DNA of 36,225 nucleotides from the NCBI GenBank assembly GCA_029865445.1, contig JAOUGY010000002.1, positions 1 through 36,225 on the forward strand, written 5' to 3'. Positions 16,222-24,722 of the stretch are shown in pieces. Below the pieces are notes generated by a model that worked only from the letters and a program-made list of their open reading frames with translations, was not told the origin of the DNA and did no database searches. Position 1 is the stretch's first letter, and each line of letters begins with the position of its first letter. This DNA comes from Acidimicrobiia bacterium (GTDB lineage Bacteria > Actinomycetota > Acidimicrobiia > Spongiisociales > ZC4RG35). The position numbers and the translations under genes were made by a program.

Positions 16222-16224
16222 GTT

Positions 16225-16253
16225 GTCCCCCGGAGCGGAGCGAGGGGGGAAGG
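16225..16253. repeat. 29-nt G/C-rich repeat, copy 2
   Basis: Identical to 303-331. It begins three nt after the stop codon of the plus-strand operon, so the CCCCC/GGGGG stem could also serve as a terminator here. Confidence 0.8.
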
Positions 16254-16281
16254 TTCCTGCCGGCCGGAGGCCGGGAGGTAC

Positions 16282-16455
16282 GGGGCTTCTCAACGCGGGA
16301 GGCGGGTTTCTTGTGTGCCAGGTCCCGCGGGATGGCGCCGTTGCGAGTCTCCTGGTGCCGGCGGGTTGCGGGTGTCCACCTCACAGTGTGGTTCCGCGTT
16401 GAGCATTCCCCCTACCTGCCATCTCTCTTCGGTCGATGGCAGGGACCTTCCCCCA
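16282..16455. repeat. Dispersed 174-nt repeat, copy B
   Basis: Ungapped match to 104-277, about 85% identical by hand count, same orientation. It fills the gap between the plus-strand operon end (16221) and the end of the minus-strand GNAT gene (16495). No open frame in it resembles a protein. Flanking GC-rich inverted elements (16225-16253, and CCCC-AA-GGGG at 16451-16460) suggest a structured non-coding or mobile-derived element. Confidence 0.8.
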
Positions 16456-16494
16456 AGGGGACAACTCCAGGGGTCCGTGAGGCCTCGCACCGGT

Positions 16495-17373
16495 TCACAG
16501 GAAGACGTGGTCGGCCTGATCGACGAACGGCATGAACCCGAGCGTGGCGTATACGTGATTCGACGTCTGATTGTCCAAGTCTGTGTACAGGCACACCTGG
16601 AGGCCACGATCGGTGAGATGGCGCGATACGGCGGCCACGCACCCCTTGGCGAACCCCTTCCCGCGAAAGTCGGGCGGCGTGTAGACGGGTGCGATCCGGG
16701 CCACGCCATGGACCGGAGGGTTGTGGCCGGTTGCGTGCACGACCTGGCCTTCGTGCTCCCACACCCACAACCGCTCCTGCTCGACCAAACGCACCACGGA
16801 CGTGGCGGGAACGGTTTCTGGTCCCGGGTCATCTCGTCCGGCCTGGATGGCGGCTTCGGCTTCGAACACCTCCAGCCATGGTCGCACCACCTCCACGTCC
16901 TCGATGCGGGCGAGCCGCGCCCTGCCCGGAATTCCGGCTGGTTCGATCAACTCTCCAAGGAGGTGAAGCCGCGAGCGCTGCAGAACGCCCACCGCCCGAC
17001 CGGTCGCTGCCGCGAGGCGATCGGCGATCAAGCGAGCGGCGGGCAGAGCGCCATTGACTCCGACCGGAATCTCGCCACGGTCGAGAAGGGCCCCTGCGAT
17101 CGCATGGGCAGCTCGGTCTGACATCGGACCGGCAAACATCCCGACGGCCCTGCCGCCTTCCGCCAGCATGGCGGCTGAAGCCAGGACTCCATCCTCTCGA
17201 ACAAGTGCCCACCACTCGGACCGCTCCGACACCTCCCCGCGAGACCGGGAATCCGCGGTGATCCTCGCGACCGTCCCGATGACCGTCGTCGACAGCGGGT
17301 CCGCGGCAAGAAGCGGCTCGGCGAGCTCAGCGAACACCGCCGGGTCGTCGTAGAACGTGACTTCTACTCCCAT
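16495..17373 (-). CDS. GNAT family N-acetyltransferase
   Basis: This 292-residue protein has a C-terminal GNAT domain. The acetyl-CoA pyrophosphate-binding motif A is visible at about 226-244, with RIAPVYTPPDFRGKGFAKG matching the R/Q-x-x-G-x-G/A pattern, and the following helix and YATLGFMPF strand complete the fold. The N-terminal 140 residues match the region seen in two-part GNAT proteins and are not otherwise assigned. The ATG at 17373 is used; a GTG one codon upstream is possible and no strong ribosome binding site is seen. It stands alone between repeats and may acetylate a small amine or protein N-terminus. Confidence 0.83.
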   Translation of the reverse strand: MGVEVTFYDDPAVFAELAEPLLAADPLSTTVIGTVARITADSRSRGEVSERSEWWALVREDGVLASAAMLAEGGRAVGMFAGPMSDRAAHAIAGALLDRGEIPVGVNGALPAARLIADRLAAATGRAVGVLQRSRLHLLGELIEPAGIPGRARLARIEDVEVVRPWLEVFEAEAAIQAGRDDPGPETVPATSVVRLVEQERLWVWEHEGQVVHATGHNPPVHGVARIAPVYTPPDFRGKGFAKGCVAAVSRHLTDRGLQVCLYTDLDNQTSNHVYATLGFMPFVDQADHVFL

Positions 17374-17462
17374 CACCGGAGGGTAGAGACCGCAGAATCT
17401 CGACGCCTTGCGATAAGCAGAACGCCGCGGCTACAGCTTCTGGCCCACGGCGCGTGGCGCAC

Positions 17463-17480
17463 CGAGCGAAGCGAGGCCCC
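17463..17480. repeat. 18-nt gene-end motif, copy 2
   Basis: Exact copy of 468-485, here starting 5 nt past the stop of the cation transporter gene on the minus strand. A CCACG-gcg-CGTGG hairpin (17445-17457) lies beside it. Confidence 0.6.
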
Positions 17481-17484
17481 GATG

Positions 17485-18432
17485 TCAGTGCGCGGGGGCG
17501 CCGTCCCCGTGGTCGACGTGATTGGCGTCGTACAGGTCGGGTTCGAGGTAGATCCGGTGGGCGTGGGGCAACACCCGGCGAATCGCCGCCTCCACACCGT
17601 CGATGGCGTCGGCGATCTGGGAAGTCGACATCCCCCGATCGAATTCGATCTTCCCCGCCACGAGCAAGTCCTCAGGTCCGATGTGCTGGGTCTTCATGTC
17701 GATGATCCGTGCAACGTGCGGTGCACTGGTGGCCGCCGCCATCATCTTGGCGATATCCGAGGGTGTGGCTGCTTCGCCGATCAACAGCGACCGCATCTCA
17801 AAGGTGAGGACCGATGCGATCACCAACAGCAGCACGCCGATGCACAGCGTGCCGATGCCGTCCCAGATGGGGTCGCCCGTGATCGCCGCCATCGACACCC
17901 CCATGAGTGCGAGGATCAGGCCGAAGAGCGCCCCGGCGTCCTCCAACAGCACGACCGGTAGTTCCGGGGCACGCGAAGTTCGGATGTACTGCCACCACGA
18001 ACGTCCGGCGAGCAATGGACGGGCCTCACGAATGGCGGTCCGGAAGCTCAACCCCTCCGCCACGATCGCCACCAGCAGGACTCCGATCGCCCACGACAGG
18101 GACGAGACCTCGTGTGGGTGCCTGACCTTCTCGATCCCCTCGTACAGCGAGTAGACACCGCCCAACGCAAAGAGAACGAGGGCCACGACGAACGCCCAGA
18201 AGTACCGCTCGCGGCCGTACCCGAACTGGTGCTCATCGTCGGCGATCTTCTTCGCCCGCTTCCCCCCGAGGAGCAGCAGTCCCTGGTTCGACGTGTCGGC
18301 CACGGAGTGGATCGACTCGGCCAGCATCGACGCCGAGCCCGTCACGAGGTACGCGACGAACTTGGCCACCGCGATCGAGCCGTTCGCCGCCATTGCGGCG
18401 ACGATCGCCTTGGTGCCGCCTCCAGTTGCCAT
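17485..18432 (-). CDS. Cation diffusion facilitator family transporter
   Basis: This 315-residue inner-membrane antiporter exports divalent cations such as Zn or Fe in exchange for protons. It has about six membrane helices. The TM2 metal motif is HSVAD (His42, Asp46) in ESIHSVADTSNQ and the loop FGYGRERYFW follows. In TM5 the usual H-x-x-x-D is replaced by ED (Glu164, Asp165) in VLLEDAGALFGL, as in the SLC30A9-like subgroup. A cytoplasmic C-terminal domain (about 215-315) is intact. The ATG follows GGGAG. The neighbours are unrelated, so a local role is unclear. Confidence 0.88.
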   Translation of the reverse strand: MATGGGTKAIVAAMAANGSIAVAKFVAYLVTGSASMLAESIHSVADTSNQGLLLLGGKRAKKIADDEHQFGYGRERYFWAFVVALVLFALGGVYSLYEGIEKVRHPHEVSSLSWAIGVLLVAIVAEGLSFRTAIREARPLLAGRSWWQYIRTSRAPELPVVLLEDAGALFGLILALMGVSMAAITGDPIWDGIGTLCIGVLLLVIASVLTFEMRSLLIGEAATPSDIAKMMAAATSAPHVARIIDMKTQHIGPEDLLVAGKIEFDRGMSTSQIADAIDGVEAAIRRVLPHAHRIYLEPDLYDANHVDHGDGAPAH

Positions 18433-18474
18433 GTCCGTCTCCCTCCGGTCGGGCAGCCGGGAGGATAGGCAGAC

Positions 18475-19260
18475 TCAGAACAGTCCCTGGGTCCCTCCGC
18501 CATCGACAGCGATCGACGCACCTTGGATATGACGTGATTCGGGCAGGCACAAGAACACGGCGAGGGCGGCAACGTCCCCGGGTTCACCAAGACGACGGAT
18601 CCCTTGCCGATCGATGATCTGCTGTTCGAACTCCGCGGGAGTCGTCCCAGCCGCCTCCGCTCGCGCCTTCATGAGCGTGTGGTGCCGCTCGGTTCTCGTT
18701 TGGCCGGGGTGGATGGTGTTCACGTTCACGTCGTCGCGGAGACCCAGCCCGGCAAGCGCCTTGCTGAAATTGGCGAAGGCGGCGTTGACGGCCCCACCGA
18801 TCGCCACGTCGGGCGTCGGCGTACGTGCGAGCCCTCCGATGACGTTCACGACCGTCCCGTGCCGCTCCTTCAATTGCGGCCAGAACAACCTCGACAGGCG
18901 GACCGCGCCGTGGAACTTCAGGGCGAACCCGTCAATCCAGTCGTCGTCGGGCAGTTCGAGGAACGGGCCTGCCTTCGTTGCGCCCGCGCTGTTGACGAGG
19001 ATGTCGACCCCGCCAAACCGATCGACGGCTGCGTCGTGCAGGGCAGCGCAACCTTCCATTGTCCTGAGATCGCCTGCCACCCACTCGACCCGCCGCCCGG
19101 ATTCGGCGGCGATGGCGCCGGATCTGGTCTCGAGGTCTGCAGCCGTTCGCGCCGCCAGGAGGCAGTCAGCTCCTTCCGACGCCAGGGCACTTGCGATCGC
19201 CGCACCGATTCCTTTGCTACCGCCGGTGACCACAGCCACCTTGTCATCGAGCCGTCCCAT
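18475..19260 (-). CDS. SDR family oxidoreductase lacking the catalytic Tyr-Lys pair
   Basis: This 261-residue short-chain dehydrogenase-like protein has an intact NAD(P) site: TGGSKGIG (12-19) and NSAG (90-93). The catalytic region does not follow the family: the Ser position is Gly142 in NVIGGLARTP, and the Y-x-x-x-K positions read Gly155 and Asn159 in IGGAVNAAF. Related SDR subgroups with a GG...NAA pattern are known, so this may be a different chemistry rather than decay. The ATG at 19260 follows GAGAGGAG and lies two nt after the stop of the acyl-CoA synthetase. It is the last gene of that minus-strand unit. Confidence 0.82.
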   Translation of the reverse strand: MGRLDDKVAVVTGGSKGIGAAIASALASEGADCLLAARTAADLETRSGAIAAESGRRVEWVAGDLRTMEGCAALHDAAVDRFGGVDILVNSAGATKAGPFLELPDDDWIDGFALKFHGAVRLSRLFWPQLKERHGTVVNVIGGLARTPTPDVAIGGAVNAAFANFSKALAGLGLRDDVNVNTIHPGQTRTERHHTLMKARAEAAGTTPAEFEQQIIDRQGIRRLGEPGDVAALAVFLCLPESRHIQGASIAVDGGGTQGLF

Positions 19261-19262
19261 CG

Positions 19263-21308
19263 TCACTCTCCTCTCATAACGGCGTCGAGGATCTCCCAAC
19301 GCTCGCCATTCCAGGCCACCGGATTCATCTCCACCTCCAGCAATCCACTGGCAACAAAGTGCTCGGAGGCCCGGGCCACCAGCTCGGAAAGCGCCCGGAC
19401 AGCCACGCCCGGGTCGCCCCGGCGCCCAAGCGTCGCCTCTAGACCTGCAACGCCTTCCACCATACGGCGGGCGTACTCGGGATCCACGGGAGCCGGACCC
19501 CATCGCTCCACCCCGAGGCCCTCGGTGGCCACTCCCCCCAGACTCACCATCACCATCGGGCCGAACAGACGGTCGGTGATCATCCCGACGATCGCCTCCA
19601 CACCGGTCGTCATTCGTTCCACACGTACACCCTCGATCCGGGCGTCGGGACGCAACCCGGACACCCCGGTCACGATCTGTTGGTACGCCTGTCGGGCAGC
19701 TGCCGGATCTCCGATACCCAGGACCACTCCGCCCACGTCTGTCTTGTGCGGGATGTCTGGGGAACTGACCTTCATGACGACCCGGCCCCCGAGCGACGAT
19801 GCCAGCGCCACCGCCTGATCAACCGAGCCTGCAAGCCCGCCCTCGACCACGGTGAGACCCCACGACGCCAGCACCTCCTTCGCAGCGTGTTCCGTCGCAG
19901 GGACGGCCGGCATCGGCGTCCGAGGTGTTTCCGACGGCACCGTCCGATGAAGCGTCCGCCCCAGACCGCCCATGGCTCGTATGGCCGCCCGAGGTTCGGT
20001 GACCACCGGCAGGGCCGCGGCCCGAAGCATCTGGAGCCCGGCATCGGCCACGTCGCCCGCCATCCACAGATGGACGACAGGCACCTGAGGGTCCAGAGCG
20101 ACGAGTCCTTCCGCCCGCTCCACCGTGTGCGCAGGTGGGTGTGCCGTGGAAACGGCGAGAACGGCGTCGAACTCCCCTGATGCGGCAAACCGTTCGACCA
20201 CGTCGGCGAAGCGACCGGGCCCACCGATGATGGCGCCCATGTCCAGCGGGTTTGCCGCGGTCCCCAGTTGTAGGAACGGCGCCAGCTCCCCGGCCAGGGC
20301 CATTGAGGGCTGCGGCAGCTCCAGGCCGATCCGGTCGGCGAGATCGCTCAGCAGGATTGCGATGCCACCCGAGTGCGTGATGACCCCGATGCGCTCGCCA
20401 CCGACCTCACCGGCGCGGGCCATGACCTCGGCAACGGCGAGCATCTCTTCCGGAGTTTCGGCGACGGTGACCCCGAGTGAATCGAGAACCCCGTCGAGCA
20501 ACTTCGACGGCGCCGCCATGGCCCCGGTGTGGGTGGTCATCAGCCGTTCGCCCCGGGGACTCGATCCGATCCGGCATGCCACCACCGGCTTGCCGGCCTG
20601 GTGGGCCCGCTGGACCGATTCCATGAACGCCCGCCCTCGGCGGACGGTCTCCATCACCAGGGCGATGACTTTCACCTCATCCAACTCGACGAGAGCATCG
20701 ATACCGTCGGACAGGCCGGACACGGCCTCGTTGCCGGTCGACACCGACACGGCGAGACCACTCCCGCGTTCGGCGGCAAGGTTGTGCACGTAGCTCCCGG
20801 TACCTCCGCTCTGAGTGACGAGACCCACCGGGCCCGGTCTGACCTCGGAGGCCGGCCGGTCGAGACACGTCAGAAAGCTGGCAGCGAGCCCCACCGATGG
20901 GCGGATCACACCACCGGAGTTCGGCCCGAGGACGGCAACGCCCGCCTCCCTCGCCGCCGCAACGAGATCGTCCTGGAGCGCCGCGCCGTCCTCGCCGACC
21001 TCGCGGAATCCTCCGGCGAACACCACCACGCCGCCCGCTTGTACCGTTCCGGCGGCTCGAACGGTGCCGGGTACGGCCCCGGCGGGGATGGCACACACCA
21101 CCAGGTCGGGCGACGAGGGGAGCCTGTCGAGCGATGCGAACACCTCGACGCCCGGCACGTCAGGCATCCCAGGGTTCACGCCCCAGACTTCACCCCGGAA
21201 ACCGAGCCTCTTCAGATTGGCGACGACCCTTCCTCCGTGTTTCGACGGGTCGGCGGACAGCCCGACGACGGCGATCGCCTCAGGTGACAGCAGCCGTGCG
21301 AGCGACAT
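19263..21308 (-). CDS. Acetate--CoA ligase family protein (NDP-forming acyl-CoA synthetase)
   Basis: This 681-residue enzyme fuses the alpha and beta parts of the NDP-forming acyl-CoA synthetases. The N-terminal CoA-binding Rossmann domain begins AIAVVGLS; the phosphohistidine is His260 in TTHTGAM; the C-terminal ATP-grasp domain starts about 470 and contains KVSSPDIPHKTDVGG (513-527). It would activate an organic acid to its CoA ester with ATP, or run in reverse to gain ATP. The ATG at 21308 lies one nt after the LLM gene stop. With the CaiB transferase upstream, the operon has two different ways to make a CoA thioester. Confidence 0.9.
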   Translation of the reverse strand: MSLARLLSPEAIAVVGLSADPSKHGGRVVANLKRLGFRGEVWGVNPGMPDVPGVEVFASLDRLPSSPDLVVCAIPAGAVPGTVRAAGTVQAGGVVVFAGGFREVGEDGAALQDDLVAAAREAGVAVLGPNSGGVIRPSVGLAASFLTCLDRPASEVRPGPVGLVTQSGGTGSYVHNLAAERGSGLAVSVSTGNEAVSGLSDGIDALVELDEVKVIALVMETVRRGRAFMESVQRAHQAGKPVVACRIGSSPRGERLMTTHTGAMAAPSKLLDGVLDSLGVTVAETPEEMLAVAEVMARAGEVGGERIGVITHSGGIAILLSDLADRIGLELPQPSMALAGELAPFLQLGTAANPLDMGAIIGGPGRFADVVERFAASGEFDAVLAVSTAHPPAHTVERAEGLVALDPQVPVVHLWMAGDVADAGLQMLRAAALPVVTEPRAAIRAMGGLGRTLHRTVPSETPRTPMPAVPATEHAAKEVLASWGLTVVEGGLAGSVDQAVALASSLGGRVVMKVSSPDIPHKTDVGGVVLGIGDPAAARQAYQQIVTGVSGLRPDARIEGVRVERMTTGVEAIVGMITDRLFGPMVMVSLGGVATEGLGVERWGPAPVDPEYARRMVEGVAGLEATLGRRGDPGVAVRALSELVARASEHFVASGLLEVEMNPVAWNGERWEILDAVMRGE

Positions 21309-21309
21309 C

Positions 21310-22269
21310 TCAGGCCCTCAGTTGAGGCATCACGTCGGTGGCGAACAGTTCGAGGCTGTCGTAGCGACCCATGTCGTAGAAGTAGAGGATCATGTCGGAA
21401 CAACCTTCCGCTCGATAGTCGCCCAGCATGTCCACGGCCTGATCCACCGTGACCGCGAAATGCTCTTCGGCGAACTCCTCGCCACTGCAGTTCCGCCGTT
21501 CACCCGCTACTGCGAGTTTGCGCGCCAGGTCCGCATCGTCTCGACCGATGACCGACATCATGTGGACCGAACGACCGATCTCCGTGTAGTCCCTCCCGAT
21601 CGCCTCGCAATGGCCCGCCAGAACGTTGGACTTGTGCCGGAAGTTGTCGATGTCGCCCGAGAAGTTGGAGAAGTCGCCGTACTCGGCGGCAATGCGCAGT
21701 GTCCGCCGTTCGCCGCCGCCGGCGATCCACAGCGGTGGATGGGGATCCTGCAAAGACCTGGGGCGAGTGATCGCGCCGTCGAGCCGATAACGGTCTCCGT
21801 TGAAATGAGCGACATCGGTCGTCCACATGGCCTTCATCACCTGAGCAGCCTCTTCCAGCATGTCGAGCCGAACACCGTCGGATGGGTAGTCGTAGCCGTA
21901 CCCTTTGAACTCCCCGACGGACCACCCCGCCCCGATGCCGACGTCGAGTCTGCCCTTGCAGATGGCGTCCACCGAAGCTGCGATCTTGGCGAGGAGAGCC
22001 GGGTTGCGGTACGGGATGCAGGTACACATCTGACCAAGTCGGACCCGGTTGGTGGTCGCCGCAAGAGCCGCCATCAGCGTCCACGCCTCGAACACCGACT
22101 CCTGAGAGGGAACCGGGTGGGTGTGGAAGTGGTCGTACACCCAGATCGAGTCATATCCGAGTTCTTCGATGGTCGAGGCCGTCTCCGTGATGCGATCCCA
22201 CTGGCGATCGACGGGGATTCCAACCAGGTCCATCTTCCATCCTTGCGGAACGAACGTCCCGAACCTCAT
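21310..22269 (-). CDS. LLM class flavin-dependent oxidoreductase
   Basis: This 319-residue TIM-barrel enzyme of the luciferase-like family uses FMN or, in actinobacteria, often F420. The N-terminal barrel motif MRFGTFVPQGW, the strand ending WVYDHFHT, and IGAGWSVGEFKGYGYDYPS are characteristic of the F420-type LLM subfamily. The open frame extends far upstream through the MFS gene, but ATG 22269 is preceded by AAGGAGAC and overlaps the MFS stop as ATGA, so it is preferred. It could oxidise a catabolic intermediate or act as a monooxygenase; the substrate is unknown. Confidence 0.87.
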   Translation of the reverse strand: MRFGTFVPQGWKMDLVGIPVDRQWDRITETASTIEELGYDSIWVYDHFHTHPVPSQESVFEAWTLMAALAATTNRVRLGQMCTCIPYRNPALLAKIAASVDAICKGRLDVGIGAGWSVGEFKGYGYDYPSDGVRLDMLEEAAQVMKAMWTTDVAHFNGDRYRLDGAITRPRSLQDPHPPLWIAGGGERRTLRIAAEYGDFSNFSGDIDNFRHKSNVLAGHCEAIGRDYTEIGRSVHMMSVIGRDDADLARKLAVAGERRNCSGEEFAEEHFAVTVDQAVDMLGDYRAEGCSDMILYFYDMGRYDSLELFATDVMPQLRA

Positions 22270-23435
22270 GCTTGTCTCCTTTCCAACATCCTGCCTCCGA
22301 TCGCAACGAAAACCGCCGCCAGGGCGACCATCACTCCTCCGAAGGCCCACGCCATCGAGTAGCCGGCCCGCTCGACGATCACGCCGAACGTGAGAGGGCC
22401 AAGGATGCCACCGCCGAACTGTCCGGCCCCGAGGATGCCCGAAGCGATACCCGGCGCGTCGGGTACCCGAGTCACCACCGCGAAATTGAGGAGGCTGGGC
22501 CAGGCCCAGGCGGTGCCGAAGACGAGCAAGGTCATGAAGAAGAGACCGGGTGCACTCCAGCTTCGACCCATCGCCGCGAACGCCACGGCTCCTCCGGCCA
22601 GCATCGCTGTCAACAAACCGAAATGAACCCCGCGGTGGCGATCGGCGATGAGACCCCATCCGACGCGGATGAGAACACCGATGCCACTCCCGGCCGAGAG
22701 GTACAGTCCGGCCACTCCTGCGTCGAGTCCTCCCGACACCGCAGACTCGACGTAGAAGGCGCCCAAGGACGCCGAGGCATTCACCGCGCAGAACGCTCCA
22801 AAGGACAGCATCCACACCGGTCCGCCCGGGACGTCGGAGCGCATGCCACGCCGAACCGGCAGTCCCGTCTCTCGCCTGGATCCGCCGGCGACGATCGGGA
22901 TCGCTGCCACACCGGCGAGGGCGAACGCCCACCGCCAACCGATGGTGAGCCCGATCGCAGGCACCGCGATTCCTGCGAGGAGAGTCGCGTACGGCCCGGC
23001 GGATTGCTTGATCGCGAAGCCGACGCCCTGGCGTCGCAGCGGGAAGCCCCGGGCGATGGCGAGGTTGGACGCCGGGAACGCGACGCCGTTGGCGATCCCG
23101 CCGATCACGAGGAATACCGCCATCGCCGCCCACGACCGCGCGAACCCAGCGATGCCGAGGGAGGCAAGCATGCTGAGGGCGGCACCGGCCGCCATGGCCT
23201 TGGGGCCGCCGAGACGCTCTGCCAGCCGGCCACCGGGGATGGTGGTGGACGCCGAGGCTACGTAATAGAGGGTGGCGAGCGCACCCAGTTCGGACTCGCC
23301 GAACCCGAGTTCGGGCCTGATGAACACGGCCATGGCCCCGGTCAGGAAGATGGGGAGCGCGCCGAGCACTATCGACAGCGTCGCCTGGAGCAGCGTGGCG
23401 ACTGGCCGCTCGGAGGTCACACCTCCGGTCGCCAC
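22266..23435 (-). CDS. MFS transporter
   Basis: This 389-residue membrane protein of the major facilitator superfamily has 12 predicted helices. The loop 2-3 signature is GGRLAERLGGPKAMA and the loop 8-9 equivalent is LIADRHRG. It would import or export the organic acid handled by the neighbouring CoA-ester enzymes. Start choice is uncertain: GTG 23435 has GAGG about ten nt upstream, whereas GTG 23420 overlaps the CaiB stop as GTGA but is too close to its GGAGG. It sits between the CoA-transferase and the LLM oxidoreductase in one unit. Confidence 0.85.
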   Translation of the reverse strand: MATGGVTSERPVATLLQATLSIVLGALPIFLTGAMAVFIRPELGFGESELGALATLYYVASASTTIPGGRLAERLGGPKAMAAGAALSMLASLGIAGFARSWAAMAVFLVIGGIANGVAFPASNLAIARGFPLRRQGVGFAIKQSAGPYATLLAGIAVPAIGLTIGWRWAFALAGVAAIPIVAGGSRRETGLPVRRGMRSDVPGGPVWMLSFGAFCAVNASASLGAFYVESAVSGGLDAGVAGLYLSAGSGIGVLIRVGWGLIADRHRGVHFGLLTAMLAGGAVAFAAMGRSWSAPGLFFMTLLVFGTAWAWPSLLNFAVVTRVPDAPGIASGILGAGQFGGGILGPLTFGVIVERAGYSMAWAFGGVMVALAAVFVAIGGRMLERRQA

Positions 23436-24613
23436 ACAGCCACCACCTCGTCGGCTTCGAGCCGGGCGACATCTTCCGGCGACAACCCGAGCCGCTCGGT
23501 GAGGATCTCTTCGGTGTGCTCACCGAGCATCGGGGCAGGGTTCCGAGGCATCTCCCAGTCGGAGAACTTCACCGGCGACGGCGGATACCGAACCTCGCCG
23601 AGTGTCGGGTGGTCGTAGCTGGCGACCATGCCGCGCTCCTGGGTCTGGGGATCCGAGAACACACCTGCGAAGTCGTTGACCGGGGCCGACGGGATGTCGA
23701 ACTCGTCGAGGATCCTCACCCACTCGGCTTTGGTCTTTTGCCGGAACGCGTCTTCCAGGATCGGGACCACGTAGTCGCGGTTGGCGAGACGGGCGGCGTT
23801 GTCGATCGTCTTCGGGTCCTCTTTCAGGTCCGGCCGGTCGATGGCGTCGCACAGATTGCGCCAGAACTTCTCGTCCCGGGCGGCGACCACGACGTACCCG
23901 TCCGACGTCTCCAAAGCCTGCCACGGGACCATGTGTGCGTGGGCGGTGCCCTGGCGGTTGACTGCCTTACCCGTGTTCAGGTGGTCGAGGGCGTCGTACC
24001 CGAGCAGGGTGATCAGGCCGTCGAGCATGGCCACGTCGGCATGCCTGCCTTCCCCGTTGAGGCCCCGGCCGGCGAGCGCCGCCAGGACGGAGATGCAACA
24101 AAAGATCCCGCCTGTCAGGTCGGCGATCGGGACCCCGACACGCGATGGTGGACCGTCCGGCTCACCGGTGATGTCCATGTGCCCCGAATACGCCTGCACC
24201 ACGAGATCGAACGCCGCCTTGTCCCGAGCGGGCCCCGTCTCTCCGAATCCGGTGACCGACACGGTGATGATGTCGGGGTTCCGCTGTTTGAGGGTTTCGT
24301 GGTCGATCCCCAGCCGCTGCATCACACCGGGCCGGAAGTTGTCGACCACGACATCTGCCCGGTCGACCAGCCGGTAGAAGATGTCGAGACCTTCCGAGCT
24401 CTTCAGATCGAGCACGACACTCTTCTTGCCGCGGTTCATGAACAAGTGGATGGCGCTCTCACCGCCGAGCGGAGCGATCTTGGGGTTGCGGGCGGTGTCC
24501 CCGGTGAACGGCTCGACCTTGATGACCTCGGCTCCGAGCTCGGCGAGGATCGATCCACCGAATGTGCCGGCGATCACCTGCCCCAGCTCGATGATCGTGA
24601 TTCCGTTCAACAC
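23417..24613 (-). CDS. CaiB/BaiF family CoA-transferase
   Basis: This 398-residue class III CoA-transferase moves CoA between a thioester and a free carboxylate (formyl-, carnitinyl-, succinyl-CoA type). The catalytic Asp165 lies in VPIADLTGG. Other family segments are AELGAEVIKVEPF, NRGKKSVVLDLKS, VDNFRPG and GYVVVAARDEKFW. Length is standard. The GTG at 24613 has no clear ribosome binding site and the octamer repeat (24622-24661) starts 8 nt upstream, so leaderless translation or an unusual promoter is possible. It opens the unit that continues with the MFS transporter, LLM oxidoreductase, acyl-CoA synthetase and SDR. Confidence 0.9.
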   Translation of the reverse strand: MLNGITIIELGQVIAGTFGGSILAELGAEVIKVEPFTGDTARNPKIAPLGGESAIHLFMNRGKKSVVLDLKSSEGLDIFYRLVDRADVVVDNFRPGVMQRLGIDHETLKQRNPDIITVSVTGFGETGPARDKAAFDLVVQAYSGHMDITGEPDGPPSRVGVPIADLTGGIFCCISVLAALAGRGLNGEGRHADVAMLDGLITLLGYDALDHLNTGKAVNRQGTAHAHMVPWQALETSDGYVVVAARDEKFWRNLCDAIDRPDLKEDPKTIDNAARLANRDYVVPILEDAFRQKTKAEWVRILDEFDIPSAPVNDFAGVFSDPQTQERGMVASYDHPTLGEVRYPPSPVKFSDWEMPRNPAPMLGEHTEEILTERLGLSPEDVARLEADEVVAVWRPEV

Positions 24614-24621
24614 GGGGAGCC

Positions 24622-24661
24622 AGTCATCGAGTCATCAAGTCCCCAAGTCAGCGAGTCGGCT
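24622..24661. repeat. Degenerate octanucleotide repeat AGTCnnnn, 5 units
   Basis: Five 8-nt units run head to tail: AGTCATCG, AGTCATCA, AGTCCCCA, AGTCAGCG, AGTCGGCT. The array lies just 5' of the CoA-transferase start on the minus strand. It shares AGTC with the array at 29051-29106. Confidence 0.7.
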
Positions 24662-24722
24662 GGCCACGCGCGCGTTACCGAAGCCCAGGTCGGCTGGTGT
24701 CGGCCAAAGCGAGTGTTCATCG

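Noticed and set aside
16290..16832. Open frames over repeat copy B and the GNAT gene end
   Set aside because: They are shadows of the GNAT gene and the repeat, with no recognisable protein.
22272..23618. Plus-strand frame of 448 codons opposite the MFS gene
   Set aside because: It is a high-GC shadow; the minus-strand MFS frame has transporter motifs and coupled neighbours.
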